A DNA stretch of 64,000 nt from Pseudomonadota bacterium (GCA_023388965.1 JAEWFF010000073.1:81772-145771), one strand, 5' to 3'; positions 36,815 to 46,525 are shown, counted from the stretch's first letter. Notes: generated from the letters alone by a model not told the origin. Translations and numbers: made by a program.

Positions 36815-39349
36815 CTACCCCAACGTCTCCTTCACGGCCTGAACGAGATCCTTCAGCGCGAAGGGCTTGGGCAGGAACACGAAGGTTTCGTGGGCTTCGA
36901 GGTTCTTCTTGAAGGCGTCCTCGGCATAGCCCGAAACGAAGATGATCTTGATCTTCGGATTGCGCTTGCGCAGCTCCTTCAAGAGCGTCGGGCCGTCCAT
37001 TTCCGGCATCACGACGTCGGAGACGACGAGATCGATGCCGCCGGCGGCATCGTCGATCAGGCTCAGCGCCTCGACGCCGGAGCTTGCGGCCATCACCGTA
37101 TAGCCGCGCGATTCCAGCGCCCGGCTGGCGAAGCTGCGCACCGCGTCTTCGTCCTCGACGAGCAGGATCGTGCCCTGCCCCGTCATGTCCTTGGCCGGCG
37201 CTGCCTCCGCGGGTTTCTCGACCGGCACTTCGCCCGGCGCCGGAATGTGGCGCGGCAGGAAGATGCGGAAGGTCGTGCCGCGCCCCATGTCCGAATCGAC
37301 GAAGATGAAGCCCTCGGTCTGCTTGACGATGCCGTAGACGGTCGACAGGCCGAGGCCCGTGCCCTTGCCGACATCCTTGGTGGAGAAGAAGGGCTCGAAA
37401 ATCTTCTCGCGGATATCGGGCGGGATGCCGGTGCCGGTGTCCTCGACCTCGATCAGCACCCATTCGGCGGCGGGCAGCAGCGGCTTGTTGAACTGCGCCA
37501 CCTGGCTTTCGATCACGTTGCGGGTGCGGATCGTCACCTTGCCGCCTTGGGGCATGGCGTCGCGCGCATTGATGACGAGGTTGACGACGACCTGGCCGAA
37601 CTGGCCGCTGTCGGCCTTTACGAGCCACAGATCGCGGCCGTGATCGACATCGAGCGTCACCTTCTCGCCCAGCAGGCGGCCGAGCATCAGCCTCAGATCG
37701 GCCAACACATCGGCCAGCACCAGCACCTGCGGACGCAAGGTCTGCCGCCGCGAGAAGGCGAGAAGCTGGCGCACCAGCCCCGCCGCGCGCGTCGCATTGT
37801 GCTTGATCTGCATGATGTCGCGGAACGACGGATCGGTCTGCACATGCGTTGCCAGCAGAAGGTCCGAGAATCCGATGATCGCCGTCAGGACGTTGTTGAG
37901 ATCGTGCGCGATACCGCCGGCAAGCTGGCCGACCGATTCCATCTTCTGCGATTGCAGAACCTGAAGTTCGAGCTGGCGCTGCTCGGTCGTGTCGAGCGCA
38001 TAAAGGATGGCGGCCTCGCCCTCGGGCTCGTTCTCGTCGCGCTCACCCTCCATCGCGCTGAAGAAGAATTTCGCGGAGGTGTCCGTACTGCCGATCTTGG
38101 CGTCGAGCGGCTTCACATCGCTCTGGCCCGCCAGCGCACGCTTCAACGCGTCTTCCAGCGCGCCGCGCTCGCCCTCGGCGACGGCCGACAGCACGTCGCG
38201 CTCATCGCTCTTAATCGCCGGGCCGAACAGGCGGGCAAAGCTGGCGTTGGCGCGCTTCACGCGGCCGGATTTGTCAACGGTCGCAATGGCTATCGGCGTG
38301 GTGTTGAAGAAGCGCGCGAACTGCACTTCGGCCGCCCGAAGCGGATCGTGCACGCCGCGCGCGCGTGAGCGGTCGAGCACGAGCGTCTTCGACGGGCCGG
38401 GCGTACCGTCCGGCGCATAGGCCGTCTTGTGCAGAATGCGCACCGGGAAGGTCTGGCCGGTGCGCGTCTTCAGATCGAGGTCGAGCGCATCCGTCTTTAC
38501 GGTGCCGGCTCCGCCCGCGAGCGTGGACAACAGGCTCGCGCCGTCGCCCGCGAACAGGTCCGACAGTTTCAGCGTGCCGGTGCCGATATGCGCAAGATCG
38601 TGGCCCAGCCATTCGGCAAGCGTCGCATTCATATAGCCGATCGTGCCGTCGCTCTCGGCCGAGAAGAAACCGGCCGGCGCGTGGTCGAGGAAATCGATGG
38701 CGTGCTGCAATTCCTGGAAGACGTTTTCCTGCCGCTCGCGCTCGCGCGAGACGTCGGCTACCGTCCATACGCTCAGGGTCTCGCTCGCGCCCGGCCGTTG
38801 CAGCGGTCGCACGCGAATGCGGAACCAGGCCGGCACGCCGCGCGGCCCGCTCTGCACCCGGAGTTCCTCCTGCAGCCTGCGGCCCTCACGCGCCGCCTGC
38901 GACAGGCGGTAGATCGCCTCGGCGACATCGGGATCGGAGGCGAAGATGCGTTCGACCGAGCGCACATGGGCCGGATCGTCCACCCCCGTCAGGCCGAGAT
39001 AGGCGCGGTTGACGAAAACGATCTCTCCATCGGCCTCGGAGACAAGCAGCCCCTCCTCCGCCTCGGTCAGGAGCGCGCGGGCGAAATCGTCGCGCGGGCG
39101 CTGCGGCCCGATACGCAGAATGCCGATCGCGGCCGCAAACAGCGCGAACACGCCGACCGCCGCCAGTACCGCGAGGAAGGCCAGCACGTAAAAGCCCGCA
39201 TCCTCGCCGGAAACGAAGCTGAGCCCGACCGCCGCGCCCACGAGCACGCCGGCCAAGGCCAGAACCAGTTTTATATTGCCGGGTGGGTCCGTCCGGTCGA
39301 TCGGGGCCTGAAAGCCCGATTCCCCGCCCGATTCGCTTTTCCGCGCCAC
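36815..39349 (-). CDS. cckA: Hybrid histidine kinase CckA
   Basis: An 844-residue membrane sensor kinase at the top of the CckA-ChpT-CtrA phosphorelay. Two N-terminal membrane helices lie at about 27-46 and 53-78. PAS domains follow at about 92-200, 215-325 and 340-450. The kinase core has the phospho-acceptor H482 in [14 protein letters not shown]-binding boxes [18 protein letters not shown] and [15 protein letters not shown], and a C-terminal receiver with D778 in [12 protein letters not shown]. This layout is that of CckA. The start is GTG at 39349; a nearby ATG is out of frame. The neighbours recA and alaS fit other Hyphomicrobiales. CtrA-type boxes at the flagellar genes give it likely targets in the same window. 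Confidence 0.95.
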   Translation of the reverse strand: MARKSESGGESGFQAPIDRTDPPGNIKLVLALAGVLVGAAVGLSFVSGEDAGFYVLAFLAVLAAVGVFALFAAAIGILRIGPQRPRDDFARALLTEAEEGLLVSEADGEIVFVNRAYLGLTGVDDPAHVRSVERIFASDPDVAEAIYRLSQAAREGRRLQEELRVQSGPRGVPAWFRIRVRPLQRPGASETLSVWTVADVSRERERQENVFQELQHAIDFLDHAPAGFFSAESDGTIGYMNATLAEWLGHDLAHIGTGTLKLSDLFAGDGASLLSTLAGGAGTVKTDALDLDLKTRTGQTFPVRILHKTAYAPDGTPGPSKTLVLDRSRARGVHDPLRAAEVQFARFFNTTPIAIATVDKSGRVKRANASFARLFGPAIKSDERDVLSAVAEGERGALEDALKRALAGQSDVKPLDAKIGSTDTSAKFFFSAMEGERDENEPEGEAAILYALDTTEQRQLELQVLQSQKMESVGQLAGGIAHDLNNVLTAIIGFSDLLLATHVQTDPSFRDIMQIKHNATRAAGLVRQLLAFSRRQTLRPQVLVLADVLADLRLMLGRLLGEKVTLDVDHGRDLWLVKADSGQFGQVVVNLVINARDAMPQGGKVTIRTRNVIESQVAQFNKPLLPAAEWVLIEVEDTGTGIPPDIREKIFEPFFSTKDVGKGTGLGLSTVYGIVKQTEGFIFVDSDMGRGTTFRIFLPRHIPAPGEVPVEKPAEAAPAKDMTGQGTILLVEDEDAVRSFASRALESRGYTVMAASSGVEALSLIDDAAGGIDLVVSDVVMPEMDGPTLLKELRKRNPKIKIIFVSGYAEDAFKKNLEAHETFVFLPKPFALKDLVQAVKETLG

Positions 39350-39513
39350 ATCGCCTCCGCGGGCGGAGATTGGTGTGCGAATGCGGCAAAAGCAATTGCA
39401 CCCGCCGGGAGTTCAAGGGTTTTCGGCCGCCCCCGACCCACAGCGAAGAGACAAGCATGGCAAACATCCGCCACGCCTGCCCACCTGCCAACCCTTCGGG
39501 ACGAATAGCCCCG

Positions 39514-42021
39514 CTAGAACTTAGCCGTGAAGGTCACCCGCGCGGTCCTGCCCGGAGCAGGCATTCGCGAAACAAGCATGGGCTCGAGATAGAACCTGTC
39601 GAAGACATTCTCGACGCTCAGGGAAAGCTCGGCGTGTTCATTGAACTTGTAGCTACCGAACACATCAACGATCGTGTCTGGTCTCCAGAATGTGCGGTTC
39701 ACCAGGAAGGTTCCATTAGGGAGCCTTTGCGGGAAGACGCTCTGGCTGAAGAATCGGGCTGACGCACCAAGTGTCAAAGCGTCATCAAACAAGGTTGTTC
39801 CGGCCGTTACCGAGCCTGAGTACTTCGGCGGCACAGACTGATTTTGCACTCCCAACAGGTATTGTACGCATCCCCGATAAATTGCGGCAACTTGCTCCGG
39901 ATAGCAGTACTCATATTTTGTATAGTAATTTAGGTTTGCCTCGATGAAAAACAGATCGCTCTTATAGGAACCAGACAGTTCAATCCCGTTGATATGGGCG
40001 CCGGGTATGTTGTGGTAATAATAGCCATACGGTGGAATCCAGCTTGGAACCACAGCCGTTATGTAGTCTTTGAAGTCGGACTGAAAGTAGGCCAGCTTTG
40101 CCCTTACTCTGTCCTGATCCAGAAAAACATCGTCGAGCATGAGATTGCTTCCGACTTCGATGTTTTTTGACTGCTCCGGCCGAAGATATGGGTTTTGGTC
40201 ATATCCCGCGAAAGCCTGAGGGGACGACTCCCGAATGGATGGCGGGCGATAGGCCTCCGAATATTGCGCAAAAAGCTGGATGCTCTCCAGAGGCTGGACT
40301 ATTATTCCCGCCGACGTCGTTACATCGCTGCCGTCCATCTCGGCTGTTATGACGTTCTGCGCTCCCGACGTTTGCTGAAAGCGCCCGAACGTCTCGAAAG
40401 CCGTGTATCGTGCCCCGCCGTTGAGAGTGAGCCAATCCCAAGGCGACCATTTTACATCCAGGAACGCACTGCCGACTTCACGACGCGCCTGGTTGCCCAT
40501 ATAGCCGCCCTCAAGGTTTGCATCCTCGAAGGAATATTCGCCGCCATAGGTAGCTGTAACAACACCAAGAGATGTGTCGATCCTCGATCGATTCCAGATC
40601 TCGGCACCCCAACCGTCAACTATTGCAGGAAGAGCCGGGGTGGTTCGATAATGATCGTATTTCTCAAGATTTGTTTTCCAGATATTCGCTTGAAAATCCG
40701 CGAGATCGTTGCCCTCCGGATTCCACTTGTAGCGTGACCAGAGGCGCTCGCTTTCCATTCCATTGAGAGGCTGCTGACTATGCCCATTCGGCAGATTCAG
40801 ATTGATAGGATAAACCCATCCAAATTCGCTCTCGCTGTGCAGATAACCCAACTCGATGGAATGCCCGTCTCCGAATCTGGCAATCCCCTTGATCAGAGCG
40901 GATTCGCTATCCTCCGATGTGTTATAAACTTCCGCGCCCGGCTGATACGGCGTGTATGTATCTCTGGCGGCAGGACCATAGCTCGTCTCGCCTTTCGTCC
41001 CGGCAAAGTAGTTCCCGCGCTGCCTTTTGGTGACGGCGGCGACGAATTCGACCAGATCGGTTTTCGCTGCAAAAGCAAGGCTGCCGGATTTTCCTTCCAT
41101 GTCCCAGATTGCCGGGCGATCATAATTGAAGCTGAGCTGCCCAACCGGCGCGGGATTCTCCGTGACGTTCCCCATGAGGCCGCCGCGAATCCGTACGCCG
41201 AAATCGCGGTCCGGCAGCAGGATATCGTCCGCCATCAGTGTACGCATATTGACGACACCGCCTGTCACACCCGCCCCGTAAGGGCCGGATACCGGCCCCT
41301 TTTCGATGGAGATGCTGCTGATCAGATCCTGATCGACGAAGGTCTGGTTGTCCTGACCGTTATAGCCCTGATGGCTTGACGTAGCCTGCTGCGTGCCCTC
41401 GACCATGACCTTGACGCGGTTGTTGCCGTGCTGACCGCGTATGGCCACATCGATCTGCGAGCCGTTGTGGTTGCCGCGAATGTCCACGCCGGGAACGCCT
41501 CGGAACATGTCGCCGGCGGTCACGCCTGGAACTCTCTCGAGCTGTTCCGTCGAGACGTAGTTCGTCGTGCCCGGAGTCACATAGGGCAGGTCTTCGGCCC
41601 GAACCTGTCCAAGCCCGCCCGACACATCGATCGCATCGAGCTGGATTGCATCGCCATCGGCGCCACCGCCGGCCGCCACCGCGCTCGGATCGAAAATCGT
41701 CACCGTATTGACGCCGCTCTGGCGCCAGGAAAGTCCGGTGCCGGACAGGAGCGCGGAGAGCGCCTGCGATGAGGTCAGCGTGCCCGACACGCCGGGCGAT
41801 GAGATACCGCTGAGGCGTCCGGTGTCGTAGAGCACGCGCACGCCCGCCGCGCGCGCGAAAGCGAGCGTGGCGCGGTTCAGATCCTGCGCGGGAATGGAGA
41901 AGGAAATCGGCGCGCTGCCCGTCTGCGCCGCCGCCGTTGTGGCGAACGCCATCACCGCCAGCGAAACCGAAACCAGAAGACCGCGCGACAACGCACGCGA
42001 CCGAGAACCCTCACCCGACAT
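39514..42021 (-). CDS. TonB-dependent outer membrane receptor with STN signalling domain
   Basis: An 835-residue receptor. A signal peptide (about 1-32, ATTAAAQ end) is followed by an STN (secretin/TonB N-terminal) domain at about 36-105 that talks to a FecR protein. The plug follows (VPGVTAGDMFRGVPGVDIRGNHNG, then VKVMVEGTQQ), then the beta-barrel, ending in the usual C-terminal Phe (VTFTAKF). YRPPSIRESSP and NPYLRPEQS resemble the FRAP and NPNL motifs of heme and siderophore receptors. The plug resembles those of the hemoglobin/transferrin class, so heme is possible, but the ligand is unproven. The barrel part is clearly less GC-rich than the N-terminal part. It lies downstream of fecR and fecI. 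Confidence 0.88.
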   Translation of the reverse strand: MSGEGSRSRALSRGLLVSVSLAVMAFATTAAAQTGSAPISFSIPAQDLNRATLAFARAAGVRVLYDTGRLSGISSPGVSGTLTSSQALSALLSGTGLSWRQSGVNTVTIFDPSAVAAGGGADGDAIQLDAIDVSGGLGQVRAEDLPYVTPGTTNYVSTEQLERVPGVTAGDMFRGVPGVDIRGNHNGSQIDVAIRGQHGNNRVKVMVEGTQQATSSHQGYNGQDNQTFVDQDLISSISIEKGPVSGPYGAGVTGGVVNMRTLMADDILLPDRDFGVRIRGGLMGNVTENPAPVGQLSFNYDRPAIWDMEGKSGSLAFAAKTDLVEFVAAVTKRQRGNYFAGTKGETSYGPAARDTYTPYQPGAEVYNTSEDSESALIKGIARFGDGHSIELGYLHSESEFGWVYPINLNLPNGHSQQPLNGMESERLWSRYKWNPEGNDLADFQANIWKTNLEKYDHYRTTPALPAIVDGWGAEIWNRSRIDTSLGVVTATYGGEYSFEDANLEGGYMGNQARREVGSAFLDVKWSPWDWLTLNGGARYTAFETFGRFQQTSGAQNVITAEMDGSDVTTSAGIIVQPLESIQLFAQYSEAYRPPSIRESSPQAFAGYDQNPYLRPEQSKNIEVGSNLMLDDVFLDQDRVRAKLAYFQSDFKDYITAVVPSWIPPYGYYYHNIPGAHINGIELSGSYKSDLFFIEANLNYYTKYEYCYPEQVAAIYRGCVQYLLGVQNQSVPPKYSGSVTAGTTLFDDALTLGASARFFSQSVFPQRLPNGTFLVNRTFWRPDTIVDVFGSYKFNEHAELSLSVENVFDRFYLEPMLVSRMPAPGRTARVTFTAKF

Positions 42022-42120
42022 GATCCTTAACCCCCAGCATTCCCCGGCGCATAAGCGCCCTCGAAAGGGATGACGACCGGCGTCGGCGAGTCCGTAAATT
42101 TTTTCGATTTGTCTCTTGGG

Positions 42121-42167
42121 CCCTCATCCTTCGACGCGGACGCTGCGCGTCCAACTCAGGATGAGGG
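42121..42167. repeat. Family B palindrome between fecR and the receptor gene
   Basis: CCCTCATCCT faces AGGATGAGGG across an inner TCGACGCGGACG..CGCGTCCAA stem. It lies about 12 bases past the fecR stop codon and 100 bases before the receptor start, so it may reduce readthrough from fecR into the receptor gene. Confidence 0.75.
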
Positions 42168-42178
42168 CTGCGGTTCCA

Positions 42179-43138
42179 TCAATATAGAATAGTTACAAAC
42201 GGCAGCGCGGAAACGGCGCGCGCGCCAAGCTCCGCCACGATCGTGCCCACGACATCGGCAAGCCCATCTGTCTGGAACACGCCGGAGACCTGCCTGTCTG
42301 CGAGATCGCCGTTCGCGATCACGATCCGCCCGCGGCGGTAGCGGTTCAGCCGCTCCACCACATCCCGGAGCGGCACGGCGTCGAAGACGAGAACGCCCTG
42401 CCGCCATGACAGCTCGCTGTCGAGATCGGCCGTACCGACGCCGCCGATCCCGCTTCCGGTGAAATGCACATGATGGCCCGGCGTCAGCACGACGCGCGCG
42501 AACGGCTGCTCCTCCGATGGGCGCGTCACCGCAATGTCGTGCTCCACCGCCGTCACATCGGCGCCATCGCCGGAAAGCGCAACCTGGAATTTCGTGCCGA
42601 GCGCCGTCACCAGCCCGCCTTCGGCCGCCACGGAAAAGGGGCGTCCGCCGGCCTCGGTCTGCGGCAGCGCCGCGAAAAATGCCTGCCCCCGCAACAGGCG
42701 GATGCCGCGCCGCGCGTGGTCGTAATCGAGCGCGATGGCGCTGTCGGGGCCGAGTTCCGCGACGCTGCCGTCCGGCAATTGTATGGTCGCGATCTGGCCG
42801 GGCTCGGTGCGGTGGTCGGCGCTCCACAGAACGAATGGATCGCCCAGCTGATAGCGCACCCCGCCGAGCGCGATCAGGAGGACGAAAGCGGCCGCCGCCG
42901 TCTTGCGTCCTTTTTTCGGACGCGGCACCACTTTGCGCAGCGCGCCCGGCTCGGTGCGCAAAGCACCAAGACTGTTCCAGGCCGCCTGCGCCTCCTCGAA
43001 GGCCTCGCGATGCGCGGGATCGGCATGAAGCCAGTCCTCGAAATCGGCGCGTTCCTCCCGCGACAGCGGGCGGCCGCCGAGCCGCGCCAGCCATTCCGCG
43101 GCCTGGCATTCGATTTCAGTCTGTGCGTCCGCGCTCAT
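42179..43138 (-). CDS. FecR-type anti-sigma/sigma regulator
   Basis: A 319-residue inner membrane protein that relays the signal from the TonB receptor to the sigma factor. The N-terminal cytoplasmic domain (about 1-75) has the FecR pattern ECQAAEWLARLGGRPLSREERADFEDWLHADPAHREAFEE. One membrane helix lies at about 78-94. The periplasmic FecR domain (110-215) contains TIQLPDGSVAELGPDSAIALDY and LLRGQAFF. A C-terminal STN-like region touches the receptor. The gene lies 75 bases downstream of the sigma factor gene. Confidence 0.92.
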   Translation of the reverse strand: MSADAQTEIECQAAEWLARLGGRPLSREERADFEDWLHADPAHREAFEEAQAAWNSLGALRTEPGALRKVVPRPKKGRKTAAAAFVLLIALGGVRYQLGDPFVLWSADHRTEPGQIATIQLPDGSVAELGPDSAIALDYDHARRGIRLLRGQAFFAALPQTEAGGRPFSVAAEGGLVTALGTKFQVALSGDGADVTAVEHDIAVTRPSEEQPFARVVLTPGHHVHFTGSGIGGVGTADLDSELSWRQGVLVFDAVPLRDVVERLNRYRRGRIVIANGDLADRQVSGVFQTDGLADVVGTIVAELGARAVSALPFVTILY

Positions 43139-43213
43139 GCGGCGGCCTCTGCCTGTGCGTCTCCATAAGAAGACGACTGAAACTGGAATGATCGTAAAAA
43201 AGAAAGCCGGCCG

Positions 43214-43702
43214 TCAGCGCAGGCGCAGCATCACATGCCGGATGGCGGCGGCAAGATGCTTCTGCACCGCGCTTTCGGAAATCTTCAAGCGCCGGGCGGC
43301 CGCTTCGTGTGTCAGGCCGTCGATCCGCGTCAGCACGAACACCTGCTGGGTGCGCAGCGGCAATTCGCCGACCACGGCCTGCAGCCGCTCCAGTTTCAGC
43401 CGCGCATCGGCTGCGTCTTCGGGGCTCGGCGCGTCGTCGGTGAACAAAGAGAGGTATTCGTGCGGCGCGGCGAATGTCTGGCGACGACGTTCCTGCTTGG
43501 CGTGGTCGAGCAGGAGATTGCGCGCGATGCGGTAGAGATAGGCGCGGAAATCCTGCACCTGCCCGGCCGGCTGTTCGGCCAGCCGCAGAAAAGCATCCTG
43601 CACCATGTCGGACGCGAGCGCCGTATTGTCGAGCCGCCGCCCGACATAGCGCCGCAGTTCCGGCCCATGAAGCAGAAACGCCGATTTCAGGTCCGACGAC
43701 AC
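43214..43702 (-). CDS. FecI-type ECF sigma factor
   Basis: A 162-residue ECF sigma factor of the iron-starvation group. It should turn on the downstream receptor gene when the receptor binds its ligand. Region 2 has SDMVQDAFLRLAEQPAGQVQDFRAYLYRIARNLLLDHAKQERRR, and region 4 has LPLRTQQVFVLTRIDGLTHEAAARRLKISESAVQKHLAAAIRH. The start is GTG at 43702, with AGAGGG somewhat far upstream. It is first in a fecI-fecR-receptor arrangement. A candidate iron-response element is at 43778-43794. Confidence 0.92.
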   Translation of the reverse strand: MSSDLKSAFLLHGPELRRYVGRRLDNTALASDMVQDAFLRLAEQPAGQVQDFRAYLYRIARNLLLDHAKQERRRQTFAAPHEYLSLFTDDAPSPEDAADARLKLERLQAVVGELPLRTQQVFVLTRIDGLTHEAAARRLKISESAVQKHLAAAIRHVMLRLR

Positions 43703-43777
43703 GGTACCGCTGCCCTCTTATCCGATGCGCACCGGCATGTTTTTAGGGGCTTGGCAAATTACTAGCAAGAACAGTGA

Positions 43778-43794
43778 TTTAGAGCGATTCCAGA
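43778..43794. promoter_or_regulatory. Candidate Irr/ICE-like iron box upstream of the fecI-type gene
   Basis: TTTAGAGCGATTCCAGA resembles the rhizobial iron control element, an inverted repeat of TTTAGAA and TTCTAAA, but the right half has mismatches. It lies 76 bases upstream of the sigma factor start, in an AT-richer gap, so the position is sensible. This is a visual match, not a scored one. Confidence 0.3.
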
Positions 43795-43814
43795 TTTCGC
43801 TGATACAGATCGGC

Positions 43815-44888
43815 TCACCGCCGGCCGCGCCGCTTCATTCCCATGACATAACCGATGACTTCCGCGACCGCCTTGTAATGATCGGCCGGGACTTCGCCAT
43901 CGACATCCACGGACGCATAGAGCGCGCGCGCCAGCGGCGGGTTCTCGACGATGGGCACCTGATGCTCGGTGCCGATCTCGCGGATTTTCAGCGCGATGGC
44001 ATCGAGGCCCTTGGCCACGCAGAGCGGCGCGTTCATTCCCGGTTCGTATTTGAGCGCGACCGCGTAATGGGTCGGGTTGGTGATAATGACGCTCGCCTGC
44101 GGCACCTGAGACATCATGCGGCTGCGCGCGCGCTGCTGCCGGAGCTGACGGATCTTCGCCTTGATGTGCGGATCGCCTTCGAGCTGCTTGTACTCTTCCT
44201 TCAGTTCCTGGAACGACATCTTCTGTCGCTCGAACCAGGCGTGGCGCTGATAGAGAATGTCGGCGATGGCCAGCACGGTCAGAACCGCGATCGCGGTGCC
44301 GATCATGCTCGTCATCAATTCCCACGAATAGGGCCCGAATTTCGTCGGCTCCATCAGCGCCATGAGGCCGAGTTCCTCGCGCCGCGGCCAGATCACCCAG
44401 GTGATGGCCGAACCGACGATGACGAGCTTGAAAATGCCCTTGGCGAAATTGACGAGGCTCGTTTTCGAGAACAGGCGCTTGAAACCCGCCAGCGGCGAAA
44501 TCTTCGACAGTTTCGGCGTCAGCGGCTCGGTCGAATAGATGAGGCCGTTCTGCACGATATTGCCGAGGATCGCGGCGCCGACGAAGAACAGCAGCGGCAG
44601 GGCAAGCGCACTCAGGATCAGGATCGCGGTCTTGCCCATCAGCGCGGTCAGCGCCGCGCCGTCCACCGTGATCGTCCCGGCATTGGCCACATATCCTTTC
44701 AGGCCGAGCGCGAGTTTCGCGGCACCTTCGCGTCCGAACATCAGAAGCGCGAGCGCGCCGGCCGACAGGAGGAACCAGGTATTGACCTCCATGCTCTTCG
44801 GCACGTCGCCTTTCTTGCGCGCGTCGTCGAGCTTTTTCTGTGTCGGTTCTTGTGAGCGTTCGCCTGAGCCCTCGTCTTCGCCGGCCAT
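43815..44888 (-). CDS. flhB: Flagellar type III export protein FlhB
   Basis: A 357-residue inner membrane protein of the flagellar export gate that switches substrate specificity. Its N-terminus (GSGERSQEPTQKKLDDARKKGDVPKS) is standard. Four membrane helices lie within residues 35-215. The cytoplasmic domain carries the self-cleavage site N271-P-T-H274, followed by YAVALKYEPG. It is last in the leftward operon flgB-flgC-fliE-fliQ-fliR-flhB, three bases after fliR. The FecI-type gene follows about 110 bases downstream on the same strand. Confidence 0.98.
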   Translation of the reverse strand: MAGEDEGSGERSQEPTQKKLDDARKKGDVPKSMEVNTWFLLSAGALALLMFGREGAAKLALGLKGYVANAGTITVDGAALTALMGKTAILILSALALPLLFFVGAAILGNIVQNGLIYSTEPLTPKLSKISPLAGFKRLFSKTSLVNFAKGIFKLVIVGSAITWVIWPRREELGLMALMEPTKFGPYSWELMTSMIGTAIAVLTVLAIADILYQRHAWFERQKMSFQELKEEYKQLEGDPHIKAKIRQLRQQRARSRMMSQVPQASVIITNPTHYAVALKYEPGMNAPLCVAKGLDAIALKIREIGTEHQVPIVENPPLARALYASVDVDGEVPADHYKAVAEVIGYVMGMKRRGRR

Positions 44889-44891
44889 GGC

Positions 44892-45656
44892 TCAGCCCCC
44901 GTTCACGATCTGGCCGAGGCCGTCCTGAAGATAGGAGAGAAACACTCCCATGATCGTGGACAGGACGACGGCCAGCACGGCAAGTCCGAGAAGTATGGAT
45001 GCCGGCATGGCGATGAAGAACACCTGCATCTGCGGCATCAGCCGCGCGAGCACGCCGAGGCCGACATTGAAGATGAGGCCGAAGACCAGGACCGGCGCGG
45101 AAAGCTGCACCGCGATCTTGAACGATCCGGACACGATGTCGGCGGCGTATTTCGCGCCGTCCGCCGTATCGGGAAAAACGCCCGGCGCGAAGATGTGATA
45201 GCTCTGCCCGAGCGCGGCGATCACCATATGATGCGTGTCGGTCGCGAAGATCAGCGCGATGGCCAGCAGCGTCAGGAATGTACCGACGATAGCGCCCTGC
45301 TGTCCCTGGCTCGGATCGACCGACATCACGAAACCGAGGCCGAGTTGCTGAGCGATGATCGTGCCGGCGGTCTGCAAGGCCCCGATCATGATGCGCCCGG
45401 CAATCCCGAGTACGAAGCCGATGGCGATTTCGGTGAGCAAAAGTCCGATCACGCTCGTGATGGGGCCGAGCGGCTGCGGATAGAAGGTCGACGCCAGAGG
45501 ATAGAAAACCAAAGTCAGCAACAGCCCGGTCGCAAGCCGCACCCGCACTGGAAACGAGCGCTCGCCGAACGCCGGCATCAGCATGACCAGAGTACCGATG
45601 CGCGCGAAGACCAGAAGGAAGGTCAGGCTCAGTTCGGGCAGGATCTGGAAGCTCAT
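44892..45656 (-). CDS. fliR: Flagellar export gate protein FliR
   Basis: A 254-residue membrane protein of the export gate (FliP-FliQ-FliR core). It has six or so hydrophobic segments, with the FliR phrases RIGTLVMLMPAFGERSFPVRVRL near the start, LGFVMSVDPSQGQQGAIVGTFL near 115, and IFNVGLGVLARLMPQMQVFFIAMPASILLGL near 200. It lies three bases upstream of flhB. A family C palindrome of about 90 bases separates it from fliQ, which is unusual inside a tight operon. Confidence 0.97.
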   Translation of the reverse strand: MSFQILPELSLTFLLVFARIGTLVMLMPAFGERSFPVRVRLATGLLLTLVFYPLASTFYPQPLGPITSVIGLLLTEIAIGFVLGIAGRIMIGALQTAGTIIAQQLGLGFVMSVDPSQGQQGAIVGTFLTLLAIALIFATDTHHMVIAALGQSYHIFAPGVFPDTADGAKYAADIVSGSFKIAVQLSAPVLVFGLIFNVGLGVLARLMPQMQVFFIAMPASILLGLAVLAVVLSTIMGVFLSYLQDGLGQIVNGG

Positions 45657-45664
45657 CTCTCACC

Positions 45665-45751
45665 CGTCATGGCAGGGCTTGTCCCTGCCATCCACGACTT
45701 TGCCGCTCCACCCAGAACTCGTGGATGCCATGGCCAAGCCATGGCATGACG
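45665..45751. repeat. Family C palindromic element between fliQ and fliR
   Basis: CGTCATGGCAGGGCTTGTCCCTGCCATCCACGA is followed by an inverted second half, CTCGTGGATGCCATGGCCAAGCCATGGCATGACG. The outer CGTCATG..CATGACG pair closes a long hairpin with two inner stems. It starts nine bases upstream of the fliR start codon on the minus strand, so it may cover the ribosome binding region. Confidence 0.85.
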
Positions 45752-45766
45752 GAAAACACCGTCCGG

Positions 45767-46033
45767 CTACCCCCCCGCCACGATCAGTGCGGCGATTCGG
45801 TTCATATGCTCCGACAATACATCGCCCATGAACGGCAGAGCGAGCACCAGGACGAGAAACATCGCAATGATTTTCGGTACGAAGACGAGCGTCATTTCCT
45901 GAATCTGCGTCAGCGCCTGAAACAGCGACACCGCGACACCGACCAGAAGACCGCAGATCAGAAGCGGCGACGCCACTTTCAGCAGAACGATGATCGCATC
46001 GCGCCCGACATCGAGAACTTCAGGACCTGTCAT
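45767..46033 (-). CDS. fliQ: Flagellar export gate protein FliQ
   Basis: An 88-residue two-helix membrane protein of the export gate. The family pattern is clear: IIVLLKVASPLLICGLLVGVAVSLFQALTQIQEMTLVFVPKIIAMFL. The length is normal. It lies between two repeat elements, family A upstream (after fliE) and family C downstream (before fliR). Confidence 0.97.
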   Translation of the reverse strand: MTGPEVLDVGRDAIIVLLKVASPLLICGLLVGVAVSLFQALTQIQEMTLVFVPKIIAMFLVLVLALPFMGDVLSEHMNRIAALIVAGG

Positions 46034-46057
46034 TATTTCCGTTCCTCGCGCTACTTA

Positions 46058-46199
46058 CCCTCTCCCGCTTGCGGGAGAGGACGACTCGAAAGCCGGGAGG
46101 CTTTCGAGCGAGGTGAGGGGAAAGCCCCAACACCGAGTCTGTAATTCCCCTCACCCGGAGCGCTTCGCGCTCTCGGCCTCTCCCGTGAACGGGAGAGGC
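46058..46199. repeat. Family A palindromic element between fliE and fliQ
   Basis: It is complete: CTCTCCCGCTTGCGGGAGAG, ACGACTC, the stem GAAAGCC..GGCTTTC, GAGCGAGGTGAGGGG, a spacer, then CCCTCACCCGGAGCGCTTCGCGCTC and CCTCTCCCGTGAACGGGAGAGG. It ends two bases from the stop codon of fliE and about 25 bases before the fliQ start, filling the gap in this operon. Confidence 0.9.
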
Positions 46200-46201
46200 T
46201 A

Positions 46202-46525
46202 CTAGATCGGCATCCGCATGATTTCCTCATAGGCCGAGATCACGCGGTCGCGCACGCTGACGAGCGTTTCCAGCGCGACTTCGCTTTCGGCCACCGCCGT
46301 CACGACATCGACGAGATCGCCCTTGCCCTGCGCGGCCTGCATGCTCGCCGCATCCGCTTTCTGTCCGGCATCGACCACCGATCCGATGACCTGATTGAGC
46401 ATCTCGCCGAAGCCACCCTGCTGTTCGGCGGTTTTTGCAAGGCCCGCGCCGGGCATCGGCCCCGCGCTTCCGGCCAGCCCGGCGAGACTTTTGTACGCAT
46501 TGGCGGCAAGCAGTGGTGACGACAT
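46202..46525 (-). CDS. fliE: Flagellar hook-basal body complex protein FliE
   Basis: A 107-residue adapter protein that joins the MS ring to the rod. The C-terminal core QAAQGKGDLVDVVTAVAESEVALETLVSVRDRVISAYEEIMRMPI is typical of the family. The gene is third in the flgB operon, about 40 bases after flgC, and a family A repeat abuts its stop codon. Confidence 0.95.
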   Translation of the reverse strand: MSSPLLAANAYKSLAGLAGSAGPMPGAGLAKTAEQQGGFGEMLNQVIGSVVDAGQKADAASMQAAQGKGDLVDVVTAVAESEVALETLVSVRDRVISAYEEIMRMPI

